A DNA stretch of 64,000 bases, from positions 11,682,081-11,746,080 of the forward strand of contig OY747712.1 in assembly GCA_963556495.2 (NCBI GenBank). Reading direction: 5' to 3'. The notes under the pieces are model-generated. The model made no database searches, was not told the DNA's origin, and saw only the letters and a program-made list of their open reading frames with translations. This DNA comes from Valencia hispanica. Lineage: Eukaryota > Chordata > Actinopteri > Cyprinodontiformes > Valenciidae. Position numbers and translations under genes: made by a program. Of the stretch, positions 45,510 to 56,876 are shown piece after piece. Numbering within the stretch: position 1 is the first letter of the stretch; each line of letters starts with the position of its first letter.

Positions 45510-45920
45510 TTGACTGAGGAAAGGGAGAAGGAGAAAGGCGAAGGAGGAAGAGGAGGGAGGATTGGAAGACCTGTGCACGCACAAATGCTTACATTCATGC
45601 TGATGGGAAGAATGAATAAGGAGATTGTGGGGGGGGGGGGTTAAGAGGAGGAGAAGGAGAGGAAGAGAGGGATGATGAAAGAGAGCGAGAGCTGGGAGGA
45701 AGAGGACAGAGAGAAATTGGAGGAGAGCGAATCCGTCTGTGAGTGTAATAGTCTCCCGCTGCCGAACCCGGGGGAATTCACTGACTGCAGTGGGGGAGAG
45801 AGAGGCGTAGATGGAGGGAGATGGGGGGAGATGGGTGGGGGGTGGGGTGGGGGGGGGGATGTGAGATCGCAGCAGAGAAGCCGATAGAGAGATACAGAGA
45901 GAGACGACAGGAAAAAGAAA
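45510..45920 (+). repeat. Polypurine tract, about 400 bp, with G-runs
   Basis: The plus strand is dominated by A and G, including GGAGAAGGAGAAAGG, a run of about ten G at 45630-45640 and GGAAGAGAGGGATG. It starts about 30 bp after the polypyrimidine tract ends. Confidence 0.85.
45822..45859 (+). promoter_or_regulatory. Strong G-quadruplex candidate
   Basis: Within 38 bases there are at least four G-runs of three or more, with short loops: GGGGGG, GGG, GGGGGG, GGGG and a final run of ten G. This pattern would fold readily as a G-quadruplex. Any regulatory role is inferred. Confidence 0.6.
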
Positions 45921-45959
45921 AATGACTTCAGTCCTTTCCTCTCAGATCTCAGCTTGTGG

Positions 45960-46559
45960 CTCCACTCTAGGCAAATATGGTTCATGACGTTAAATATGAT
46001 TCAGCTTCATCACCGAGTTTATGAATGGAGGGTGAGAGCTATATCACAGTTATGTGCCACTGCCTCTGCTTGAGCTCAGTCTCCAGATCTACTTATACCG
46101 TTGAAGGCTGTGCAAGTACTGTCTAGACAGGCAGATTGTTTGGATTCTAAAATATCAGTCGCGGAGATTTTTTTTTCTAGTCTAACAAAATTTACTTTGG
46201 CTTTCCAGTAGATCAATAAAATGTCCCCACAGTTGTCTATAACTGCTAATGAACTCTTTTCTCTTGCTATCCATTTAACACCACTATTTACTTCTTGGTG
46301 CTTTTTGTTTTAAAACGTATTTTTTGTTTTCTTTAATGGGATAAATATTTTTTACTTTTAAGTTGTTTTTTTGTAATTTTTTTGAATCATCCTATTTTAT
46401 TACAGATTTTTTATTTTATACTGAAACAGTTTTATAATTTGTAAAGAAACAAAAAAAGCAGACTAAAATCGTTTCCATGGCAATGGAGCAAAAAAGGCTG
46501 CTGTTCAGAGAGTTCAATTTCAGTTCTAGTTTTTTTAAAATTAATATCAGCATTAAAAT
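45960..46559. other. No gene or recognised repeat
   Basis: A/T-rich with T-runs from 46290 to 46440. Confidence 0.5.
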
Positions 46560-47262
46560 GTACACTTATTGGGACCCCTTGATAAAAATGTGTGAAAAAC
46601 CTTAAAATTATATAATATTTTACAGAAGTGGAGTATTCTCCTTCTGAATTATTGAGTATAATTTTTGAATAAATATATTCACACAGAAACAGTATGTATT
46701 GGAATACATTTTATAAAGTCATTGGAACCTCTCTTTCTCTCTATCCATAGCAGCTATTAGATACCTTCCTCATGCTTGCTGGTTACTTGGGAATCATGCC
46801 AGGAACAAGTCTGTCTTTACAATCACAAATGTAGACCTTTGGAGTTTGCTAAAGACTACTGCAGACCTAATTGGAACCACGTTTGATCAGATGAGACTAT
46901 GATAGAGTGTTTTGGCATTAAATACTCCCCATATGAATGGTAAAAAATGAAGAATAAATATGCTCAAAAGCAGTGCAGGGTTACTGTTAAGTATCGTGAG
47001 GGATCTGTGAAGCTGGGGTCCTGTTTCTCTACCAGGTCCTGGGAACCTTGCAAAAGTGTATGACATCATGAAAATCAAAAACAGGTCATCATTGGGTCAG
47101 GATACTTATCCAAAGTATTTGACCAAACAAACACAGAAATAGGTTACCAGATACAAATTCAGTACCTCAAAAAATTTGCCATCTCAGTCCACGACCTAAA
47201 TCCTTTGAAAACTTGTGCAGCAAGCTGAAGTCAAGGAAGCCTAAGGACTCTGGAGAATCTAG
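46560..47262 (+). pseudogene. Decayed Tc1-like element, plus strand
   Basis: Phrases in transposase order: AACCACGTTTGATCAGATGAGAC near 46876 (region of the first aspartate), CCCATATGAATGG, TGTGAAGCTGGGGTCCTGTTTC near 47007, GACATCATGAAAATC near 47061, then CCATCTCAGTCCACGACCTAAATCC near 47179, equivalent to the PSQSPDLNP block. No open frame survives, and frameshifts occur between these blocks. Confidence 0.65.
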
Positions 47263-47284
47263 AGCAGGGGTGCTTAATGCTTGG

Positions 47285-47825
47285 TTCACACGGCAATATT
47301 TAAAAATGGTTGTATGATTTCCAAATTTTGAGAGACCACACACATGGCAATATAAAAATCACATATGTAACAGTTTTGGTCTTACAGTGTGTGGTATGCG
47401 GCCACACGGTAATGACAATTCACAACACACGAACAGATTTCACTCACAAACATTCCAAGGTCAGACGGGAAATCTCGCAAAACTTCACTTGAACAAACGT
47501 GACTTAATGAGCAAATAAACATGGCAGATGAAGAGGAAGGCAGGCTAGATGCTTCCAAGGTGCATCCCTGCCTGTTAACTTGCTTTCTAATAGGCAACAT
47601 ATCAGATTCAAAAGGCTGCATGCTCGGTTGTCCTCCGAAAAACACCAGCCACGCTGTGATATCGGCCCGAGAAAAGCCAAAATTTTGATTATCCCTGATT
47701 TGTGATCGGAGCGGTCCCGACGTACTTCGAAACAGATGGGTGCACTCTGACCATGCCACACATGGCAGCGATATCTTTAAGGGAATATGAGGACTGAAAT
47801 CAGCTTAAATATCTTGCCGTGTGAA
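47285..47825. mobile_element. 541-bp non-autonomous DNA element with short terminal inverted repeats
   Basis: Starts TTCACACGGCAATATTT and ends AAATATCTTGCCGTGTGAA, inverted copies with one small difference. The interior is moderately GC-rich with an ATG at 47521 (reading MADEEEGRLDASK) but no transposase. No target duplication is evident, so the superfamily is not assigned. Confidence 0.7.
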
Positions 47826-48544
47826 AAAGATCTAAGTCTAGCCTTCGAGAGATACTGTCAATTATTTGATTCTGTTGTATTGAAGAACAGATGCATCTAA
47901 GCGTTACACAATAGCAGTTCTCAAGGACTGAGGTTCAGAAACCTTAACCAGCGACACTACAGCTCATAGGCAGAGGGGACTGGGGACTGATTACTGAATG
48001 GCAGACTAACTGACTCACAGCTGTCCAATAAAAAAATATGCAGTGTGTAAAATATCAAAAGGAAGCTGCTGTACACATTCAGCTTTGACAGCCTGTTTGT
48101 TGGATTGCCAAATTTGACACAGTTTCTCACAAGAAAAATGACAGCATCAGATGTTTCTGTGAGTACCTCCTCCTTAAATTGTGAAAACACACTGTGGGAG
48201 CTGGCCTTTTTAAAAAAAAAACTGTCAGTCAAACCATTTTTTATTCTACCATGTCCAGCATCATGATATAGTGTTTCCTCGAAGCAGTGAAAGTATATAA
48301 CAACAGCAGGCAATAAAACATGGCTATAAAATACACACACGCATAGCCATAAAAATTGAGACTTAGCAGCAATTATACAATTTTGAGTTCCACTTGAGAC
48401 ATCACATTGAGGAAGAAATGTACAATGAAGACCTTTTAGACAAAATACAAGTATTAATTGTTATCAAATTAGGAGAACTGCCTTATTAGAAAGGAAGCTC
48501 CAACTGATTGTTAAACCTTGATTTCAAGAGGAGGATGAGGGTTT
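47826..48544. other. No gene or recognised repeat
   Basis: Nothing recognised. Confidence 0.5.
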
Positions 48545-48850
48545 AGTCCTGGGTGAGTTTGATTGTCCGGTTCTTTTTGTGCTTCTCGAAGTGGGATAGG
48601 TCATGTTCTTTCCCTGAAAGTAGGTTGATTACACCTTTCAGGTCAGGGGTCACTCTTTGCCTCAAGTAGAGGAGTTCAAGCATCTTGGTGCTCACAAGTG
48701 ATGGTAGGATGGAAGGGGAAATGCATAGACAGATTCGAGTCTCATCAATAGTAATGTGGGCACTGGTTCAGTCCGTCAGGGTGAACAGGGTGTTCAGTGG
48801 ACCAGTGAAGCATTGAGTCGGTGGGTAGAAGGTAGTCTGGGTTTCCCTAC
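48545..48850 (+). pseudogene. LINE reverse transcriptase fragment
   Basis: Near 48630-48760 the plus strand resembles a LINE segment downstream of the reverse transcriptase active site: GGAGTTCAAGCATCTTGGTG followed by ACAAGTGATGGTAGGATGGA. The latter reads TSDGRMEGE, a block seen in several fish LINEs as TSDGRMEREID. The remainder is disrupted by stops. Short and old; the family is uncertain. Confidence 0.5.
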
Positions 48851-49794
48851 TACACCTGTTACCCGATTCAGTGTCATTTTAAAATGACATTGATTGGTTT
48901 GGCATGTGGTCACACCTGTCTATTCATCACACCATCTGGCTTGCATGGATCAAGATACAGTGGCGGTTGTTTGGGCTTCACCCAACACTTTACCTTTATG
49001 ATATGAATTTATGGCATACATTAGGGGCTGGGTGATATTTCCAAGTAGCATTTAGCTTTTTCACATAAGGGTATAATATTATCAGCCTTTTGCCTCCAGT
49101 TCACAGCCGCAGGAAAAATCTCAACCCAGAACACTTGCAGGGAGATATTTCTCATAGCTTTAATTATTCAGCTGCGGGTTTTGGAGACATGTGTATTTTT
49201 CAGGGCTTAATATATTTCAGCCCTCAGTCCTCCTTAGCATCAGAGTAATGGGTCATCTGATCTTACTGAGATGTTAAGCGTTTTATGGGTAGGAAATCAC
49301 TTGTAGTGTTTTGTAATGCTCCAAGTGAGATTTCAGTGGATTCTCTACACCGCTGAGAATAAAATGTAATTTTTTTTACCATGTTGTGATGAATTTGGTT
49401 TGAATAAACTGTATTAATATATTACGGTAAGTAGTATCAAATGGATGTTACCTACATATAGCCTTTTCAGGAATAATGCTTTGAGGGTTTTTTTTCTTCC
49501 TGAGAGCACAAAAGATTATAAGTTACATAAATGCTTCCTTGCCTGAAAAATGTTCAGTCACCCATTTACTATATTTACTGTGATATTACAGTCTTGTATT
49601 ATCCTTTCTGTGGCATGTGTGGGAGTGTGTTTAGCACCGCTGCTTGCATTTTTTAAATCATTGTGGTTCATGGGTCAATCTTTGGGCTTTCAGGAGATCT
49701 CCAGCAAAACGATTATTTAATTTAATCCTTTTTTAATTCAGGAGAAATTAAATAATAGGCCCGGAGGCTGTGTACTGTGCTTCAAGCTGTGCAA
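48851..49794. other. No gene or recognised repeat
   Basis: Nothing recognised. Contains ordinary A/T-rich sequence. Confidence 0.5.
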
Positions 49795-51576
49795 GGGGTG
49801 TGAATACTTTGCCGAAGAAAATTTCACATTTAGTAGCACTATAACCCCAGACTTTATTGTATTATATTGGGATTGTATTTGACAAGCCAATTACATGAAT
49901 TGGGATGCAAAGGATGTGGTTTATTCATGTTTTTTTATTAATAAAAATCTGAAAGGTTTATCATATTATTACTCCTCCAATCAAGACATGTGGTAGAGCC
50001 ACCTTTTGCCAGTCTTGGGTTGTGTTTCTACCAGTTTTGCATTGAGATCTGAACTTTGACTGGTCCGTTCTAATAAACAGGGCAGGCTGTAAGCTATAGC
50101 TTTAGGGTCATTGTCATACCTAATCCAAGTTTTTTCCAGCCTCTAACAGATTTTCTTCCATGACTGCCATGTATTTAGAGCCATTCATCCTTCAATCGAG
50201 TCAGATCTGCTTCCCTGTCCCTAAGAAAAGCATTCCCACACCATGATGCTGCCACCACCACAATTTATAGTGGAGATGGTGTATTCACTGATGGTTTCTG
50301 CGACATATTGCATGATAACAAAAACTCCAACTTGGATATCGCATGACCCAAATTTACAATGCTCTCCCACATGGTTTGGGGCAAACTTAAAAAAAGGGTT
50401 TCTCAACAAATATTTGTAGAGCGCATGACTTTTAGTGATCCTGTCATTACACTCCCCTGTCTGAGCTGTGGATCTTTGCAGCTTCTTCATAGTTGTCTGA
50501 CTTACTCTTTCTGTTTACTGTATACCATGTCAGTTTAAGGACGGCCTTGGGATTGTCATTGTGCTATGCTCTTTTGAATTTCAGATAATTGATTGAACAG
50601 TGGTCTTTGATATATCCCATGCTTGGGATATTGTTTTATAACCTAACCCTGTAGTAAACCTTACCACAACATTATCTCTGACCTGTCTGGTGTGTTCATT
50701 GGTCTTGGTGATGCTGTTTTTTTCATGAAAGATCAATCATTTTTCAAATAAAATCGCTGTGGTCTATAGTATGAAGGAATGCTTTGTGAGTTGTTTTCTG
50801 AGGTAAAAAATGCTCTCGTGCTCCTGTTTCAGGAGGTTGAAGTTTGTCGGAAGAGTGGGTGGGCGGAAAATGACAGTATTGCGAGTGTTAGTCATTAATA
50901 TTCATGATATCACCTCTCATTGACTAACAGCAATGTGACTTTTATGCTGCCTTCGAACAAATAACTAACTTAACTTACTTCGCTGGTGGTGTTGCAAAGA
51001 GAAATTCCAATCGTTTCTTCCTCAGCTCTTCCTTCCTGGGTAAAGAATGCAATGTTAATGTGTTATCTGCCATGTTGTGGAGTTACTAATGACTAGCTTT
51101 TACTAGCAGAGATGCACTCTGCTCTCTCCTGGCCACAAAATCAATACAGCCTTCTTATGGGCGGTCGCAAGCCAAGGTGGGCAAGACCATGAACACTAAT
51201 TTTCCCTGTGACGTAGAAGGGACTAGCTTTTTCTGACTCGCTAATTTTCTCGTCTATTTCCTTTCTGTGGCTGATGCAGGCGATGGGGGTCGGAGTAAAT
51301 TTTCACGTTCAGCATGCATATGCAACTCAGAGTGACCAATTGTATTTAAAAAAGAACAGGTAAACAGTTTCTCAGTGAATAAGTCCTGAGGCCTTCACAG
51401 AGCTGTAGCATTTTTATTGTGATTTACATTACTTACAATTTAAGTGACACATGGGAGGATTGCACTGAATTTTCTTTTAGGGGTATCAAAGTAAATGCGC
51501 AGCAAACTGCTGTCACATCTGATCCTAGTAAAATTAATTGAAGTTGGGACAAGATTACATAATGTAGAAAAAGTCA
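49795..51576 (-). mobile_element. Decayed Tc1-like transposon split by a roughly 615-bp insertion
   Basis: 49795-50745 carries the end region, ATCTGAACTTTGACTGG near 50047, CACCATGATGCTGCCACCACC near 50240, GAGCTGTGGATCTTTGCAGC near 50464 and the start region GGTCTTGGTGATGCTG near 50702. 51362-51576 continues with CCTGAGGCCTTCACAGAGCTG, GGGGTATCAAAGTAAATG and the opposite end. The transposase frame is destroyed; a short open piece at 50221-50490 on the minus strand ends at GGGSIMVWECFS. Confidence 0.75.
50746..51361. other. Insertion within the Tc1 relic, identity unknown
   Basis: About 615 bp with higher GC than its host element. Contains TGACGTAGAAGGGAC and GGGCGGTCGCAAGCC. Terminal inverted repeats or flanking duplications were not evident. 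It may be a non-autonomous DNA element or a retroposed unit. Confidence 0.4.
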
Positions 51577-54354
51577 AGCAGTATACTGTAAGTAGTTCGC
51601 AAGTTACTACTGTGAAAAGTGGTAGAAGCTCCATGCTCCAGCCACTTGCACAATATAAATTATAAAGCAATGCCTTTATACTTGCCATCAATGGTTACCA
51701 GATGGTCATAGGGCTGCCCCAGTTCTCTGATGCAGGAGGTTGTGACAGTTAAGACCACAAGAAGTGACCCCAATTAGTCAATTACCCCACGAGCAACGCC
51801 CCAACAATGTGCCGAGGCGCCCCGCTAATCGCCATAAAAACAGATAAAACTGCCACTGTCCAGCTTCTATTATTTCACTGTCTGTGTCTGTGCTGCCATT
51901 GTTAGAAGCAACAAACCCTCCCCCCCTCTTTCTCATCTTCTCTGTCGTTGCTCCCCTTGCCTTACTGTTCCATTGATCTCCATTGTCTTGATTGGAAGTG
52001 ACAAACCATGGGGGCCATCTGAAAGGTTGTGTTCGTTAGGTTGGCGCTCGCTGCTACAAGGCGTACACATATTCCTGCAGATGTTGTAGATGGAGAGGTG
52101 GGGGTGGCCACACACAAAGGAAGGACACATTTTCACAAAGTAGTCCCTCGAGAAGAAAAAAACATGTCTGGGGAGGAGTGTTTCTGTGTACTTACACACA
52201 TTTTCAATGAATGGGAGGCAGATCTTGCACAGCTCAAGGCAGACTACGCACTCTGGAAACTTTGGTCCGCATTAACATTTCTGCTTCTCCCAGCTCTGTT
52301 TTGTCTTACTGTGCTATTTGTACATTGACACACAAGTGCGCACTCTCTCCCATCCACCCAACGTATGCTCCTGTCAAAAACCCTTCTTGGTTCTTTCATG
52401 TCTTGTTGCTGAGCAGTCAACAACGAGAGGACTGAAACAAGAAGAAAGGAAGGTCTGCTTGAAACAAAAGAAAAAAGGAGCATCTTGAGGAGCATCCAGT
52501 CTCATGTAGCTTGGCAGCAATTACATGTCGAAAAGAGAGAACAATTTTTTTTTGTGAGTTTGAGTGGAAACGGTCTGACAGGATAGATGACTTGAAACCA
52601 AAGAAACAGGCTTCAAAGACATATGCAAGTTTTCATGATTTGTAACAAATTTGTATAATAGCATCAAATGATGTTCTGATTTTGTAGGGAACAACTCAAA
52701 GCCAGGCATACACCTTAACCAACTAAGAGAACTTCACTTTGATTTTTTTGATTCAATCTAAACTAATAGTGGTCTTGAAGGGTGTTGATTGAAACTATAA
52801 ATGATTTTCTTGTAAATATGTGGGACTCAAAGACTCAGTCTATCTGTCGAATATCTTGTCCATCCTTGAAAGAATACATGTTTATCCATCTTTTGAATTT
52901 GAGAGGGGAGAACAAACTGGCTATTTCTGTCTTTATTTGAAGTACACAGGCTGCTTAAAGTGTATGCTACTATGTCTACAGTAAGCATAAAAGGATTTTC
53001 ATGCCATGCTTGCATGAACAGATTTGCACAACTGTAATCCAGAGTTGAGTGTGAGGACACAGCGTCTTAAAGAGAGCCAAGACAACTTTAGTGTTGGCCA
53101 AATAATGGTCCACTTTTTAGGTTCTGTTCTTGTACTATAAAATAATCCTTACATTTATCAAACTTTTTACTCTCAAAAAATACATTCCATGATAACAGTG
53201 TGTTACTTTCACAATAAATAATCTCTTAGAGTTAAGAATTTAGGGTTACCCTTAAGATAGAGTCTTAAAAACATTCTTTGCATCCCTTTGGGTAATCTGG
53301 GAAGCATCCTTCATCTCAAAAGACTGTTTGCGCAGCCAATATAAAGCTCAGTTAATTTATTCCTTGAACTCTTAGAGATTGGACAGGCCATGTGTGGTGT
53401 CTCACTAGTTATTCCTTTTGGCAAAGTTGAGCCATTAACCCTCCTCACCTCATCGCTTCTTGTTTTAAAAGCCCCTCCTGATGGAAAGTCTGCCATTCTT
53501 TTCCTGATTACATTTCAGGCGTGTTCTGTGTTTTTCAATGAGGAACCTTCTGTATGTTTGCATTTGTGGAGGGGACTTGGAAAACAACAATGACGGAGGC
53601 CGGGGTTAAGGTGTGTATCTTTGTCAGTGTACCTGTGGACAATGAGGGCAAATCCATTTCTTAGGTCAAGCTTCGGGTCATCCCTGTTGCCCCGGAAACC
53701 CTGTTCTGGTGGGGTTGCTTGGCAACAGCCCTCCTTTGTTCAAAATGTTTTAATTTGAGGCAGATCTTGCCTCGTAACCCCCAGCTTACTGGCTCATCCC
53801 ACTTTCTCTGGTTGTCTCGCACCGTCTTCCCCTTCCATGCTCACCTCCTTTGTGTTTCTCAGCCTAAGGTCTCTCACCCTTTCTTAATCTCCGCCATACC
53901 CCGGGCATCGAGAGTCCAATCCTTCTAGGTGTTCTTGGTACTATCACCAGTGGGTTAACGTCTGTGTGATGGTGCAGGATGAAACATTCTGCAAGGAGTC
54001 TGTGTGGTCATTTGGCTGTTCATGTATAATATAACTTTATATACAGTGCAAATGGAAGGTTTTTAGATCATTTAGATATTTTCTTAGGTTACAGTCTCCA
54101 TAAATAGCTAGAATCTATTAATCTGCAGATATTAGGTTGTAAAATGATTTCCTGAGCTGCTTTAGTCAGTGGAGTACATGCACATCTGCAGAGTGTACTG
54201 CACTACATCATTGTACTCGAGATGAGGAATTGCCGCAAAGTCAGCGACTCCTTGCTGTAAGCTGGGCTTCCTTAGATAGATAACTTTTTAGCAAACGGCA
54301 TGGCATGATAACTAAACTAGACTGTATTGTATTATTGGTCATTGTTTTAGACAG
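51577..54354. other. No gene or recognised repeat
   Basis: The longest repeat-poor stretch in the right half. 51700-52470 has balanced composition and could hold conserved non-coding sequence. No exon with coding character and splice sites was found. Confidence 0.45.
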
Positions 54355-54640
54355 GTCAGTACCTTACGGAGCGGGCCTTTGGTGCAGCAGTTCTAAAGCT
54401 GCGGAACAACCTTCCACTTTTAATTATGTACACCCCCTCTAATGAGGCGTTGAAATCACAATTTAAGACATTTTTTTCCCCCTGGCTTGCAACTTGCAAA
54501 TAATGGTTTTGCATTTCTATGCAATTTATGTTTCAACTGCATGATTTTGATGATCTCTTGATTCTATTGAGCTTTTTTGGTATTGCTATAGAAGCACAGG
54601 CTGTTTTACATGTACTTTGTCAATAAATAAAGTTGATTAT
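54355..54640 (+). pseudogene. L2-like LINE 3' end
   Basis: Reads like the C-terminus of an L2-type LINE: FGAAALKLRNNLPLLIMYTP followed by EALKSQFKTFF, then a stop and a 3' UTR ending in AATAAATAAAGTTG at about 54622. Everything upstream is missing, as in most LINE copies. Confidence 0.75.
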
Positions 54641-54889
54641 GTTTTTATTATCATTGCAGTTAAACTGGAATATTTTTAAATGAATCCAAATCTGACTATA
54701 TGGTTCGGCTGCTTTGATTAGATCATACAATTTGGAAAGTGCATTGGTATGACATTTGTTGTGAATTGGTGGTATATAAATTAACTGAACTGTATTGAAA
54801 GATAAAGTACAATCTAAGATTGCTTGTAAACCTCTGCAGTTTGTAGGGCTAGTCTTAGACAGCAGAATCCTGTTTATTGGAGCTCTTTG
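54641..54889. repeat. Second LINE-type tail
   Basis: At about 54748-54795 the phrase GACATTTGTTGTGAATTGG(T)GGTATATAAAT is a typical LINE 3' tail in fish. The rest is A/T-rich. Confidence 0.5.
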
Positions 54890-55300
54890 TTCACAGCTGC
54901 ACAGTAGCAGCTTGGAAGATCTTTCTGGCAAAATAACATCACCATCTCTGTAGGGATGTTATTAATGAGAAGATGTTCATCTCTCCATGTCATCCATTAA
55001 CACTGCTGGAAACTGCGGCCAAACAGTTCAAACTTCATTTCATCAGATCACAGTTTGTTTTTTCTCTTTGCCCCTGCAGTCCTTCAGGTGACTCCTTGTT
55101 GACACAACCCCATCCGGCAGGTCTGCAAGCAGTTTTCTCAGCATAATGTTTTCACTTCAAGATACACAATTAACTATGAGCCCTTTCAAAGGCAGGTGTG
55201 ATCCTCTTTTAATTATTCCCTTCTTTCACTAAATTCAGTTAGGCACAGATGGGCGCCTTTCAAGTGTTAGAAGCATTTCAAGGACCGGTGGAGAAGAATG
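54890..55300 (-). mobile_element. Tc1-like fragment of another family
   Basis: The phrases AATGAGAAGATGTTCATC near 54965 and TTCATTTCATCAGATCACAGTTTG near 55037 fit a minus-strand Tc1-like layout. Low resolution, and edges are approximate. The better-preserved element at 55303 follows directly. Confidence 0.4.
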
Positions 55301-56876
55301 TACAGGTCCTTCTCAAAAAATTTGTATATTGTGATAAAGTTCATTCTTTTCCAAAATGTAATGATAAAAATTAAACTTTCATATATTTTAGATTCATTGC
55401 ACACCAACTGAAATATTTCAGGTCTTTTATTGTTTTAAAACTGATGATTTTGGCATACATCTCATGAAAACCCAAAATTCCTGTCTCACAAAATTAGCAT
55501 ATCTCATCCGACCAATAAAAGAAAAGTGTTTTTAATACAAAAAAAGTCAACCATCAAATAATTATGTTCAGTTATGCACTCAATACTTGGTCGGGAATCC
55601 TTTTGCAGAAATGACTGCTTCAGTGTGGCGTGGCATGGAGGCAATCAGCCTGTGGCACTGCTGAGGTGTTATGGAGGCCCAGGATACTTCGATAGCGGCC
55701 TTAAGCTCATCCAGAGTGTTGGGTCTTGCGTCTCTCAACTTCCTCTTCACAATATCCTACAGATTCTCTATGGGGTTCAGGTCAGGAGAGTTGGCAGGCC
55801 AATTGAGCACAGTAATACCATGGTCAGTAAACCATTTACCAGTGGTTTTGGCACTGTGAGCAGGTGCCAGGTCGTGCTGAAAAATGAAATCTTCATCTCC
55901 ATAAAGCTTTTCATCAGATGGAAGCAGGAAGTGCTCCAAAATCTCCTGATAGCTAGCTGCATTGACCCTGCCCTTGATAAAACACAGTGGACCAACACCT
56001 GCAGCTGACATGGCACCCCAGACCATCACTGACTGTGGGTACTTGACACTGGACTTCTGGCATTTTGGCATTCCCTTCTCCCCAGTCTTCCTCCAGACTC
56101 TGGCACCTTGATTTCCGAATGACATGCAAGTCCAGTCCAGTGCTACTTCTCTGTAGCCCAGGTCAGGCGCTTCTGCCGCTGTTTCTGGTTCAAAAGTGGC
56201 TTGACCTGGGGAATGCAGCACCTGTAGCCCATTTCCTGCACACGCCTGTGCACGGTGGCTCTGGATGTTTCTACTCCCGACTCAGTCCACTGCTTCCGCA
56301 GGTCCCCCAAGGTCTGGAATCGGTCCTTCTCCACAATCTTCCTCAGGGTCCGGTCACCTCTTCTCGTTGTGCAGCGTTTTCTGCCACACTTTTTCCTTCC
56401 CACAGACTTCCCACTGAGGTGCCTTGATACAGCACTCTGGGAACAGCCTATTCGTTCAGAAATTTCTTTCTGTGTCTTACCCTCTTGCTTGAGGGTGTCA
56501 CTGATGGCCCTCTGGGCAGCAGTCAGGTCGGCAGTCTTACCCATGATTGCAGTTTTGAGTAATGAACCAGGCTGGGAGTTTTTAAAATCCTCAGGAATCT
56601 TTTGCAGGTGTTTAGGGTTAATTAGTTGATTCAGATGAATAGGTTAATAGCTCATTTAGAGAACCTTTTCATGATATGCTAATTTTTTGAGATAGGAATT
56701 TTGGGTTTTCATGAGCTGTATGCCAAAATCATCAGTTTTAAAACAATAAAAGACCTGAAATATTTCAGTTGGTGTGCAATGAATCTAAAATATATGAAAG
56801 TTTAATTTTTATCATTACATTATGGAAAATTATGAACTTTATCACAATATGCTAATTTTTTGAGAAGGACCTGTAT
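55301..56876 (-). mobile_element. Nearly full-length Tc1-like transposon with about 205-bp inverted repeats
   Basis: Bounded by TA at 55301-55302 and TA at 56875-56876. Left end CAGGTCCTTCTCAAAAAATT; right end is its inverted copy. The arms, about 55303-55510 and 56668-56874, are long and nearly identical. The motif CAAAAAATTAGCATAT occurs at the outer end and again at the inner end of the right arm, with near copies in the left: the IR/DR arrangement of some Tc1 elements. The TA at each side fits Tc1 target duplication. Confidence 0.92.
55580..56544 (-). pseudogene. Tc1-like transposase with three visible lesions
   Basis: Starts MGKTADLTAAQRAISDTLK. The first 133 residues contain a helix-turn-helix (KTQKEISERIGCSQSAVSRH) and a second DNA-binding region with an arginine-rich linker (GRKKCGRKR). 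After RLTWATEK the frame changes, and a short deletion removes the segment that should hold the first catalytic aspartate, before SFGNQGARVWR. The second aspartate is kept (FIFQHDLAPAHSA) and so is SPDLNPIENL. The next codon is a stop where a tryptophan is expected, at about 55755. The rest runs on to PTKY and a stop at 55580. The full family length is about 340 residues. It sits inside well-preserved inverted repeats, so it may still be moved by a transposase supplied from elsewhere. Confidence 0.92.

Noticed and set aside
44880..45985. Open frames of 70-116 codons on both strands
   Set aside because: They are created by the polypyrimidine/polypurine bias and are mirrored on the opposite strand.
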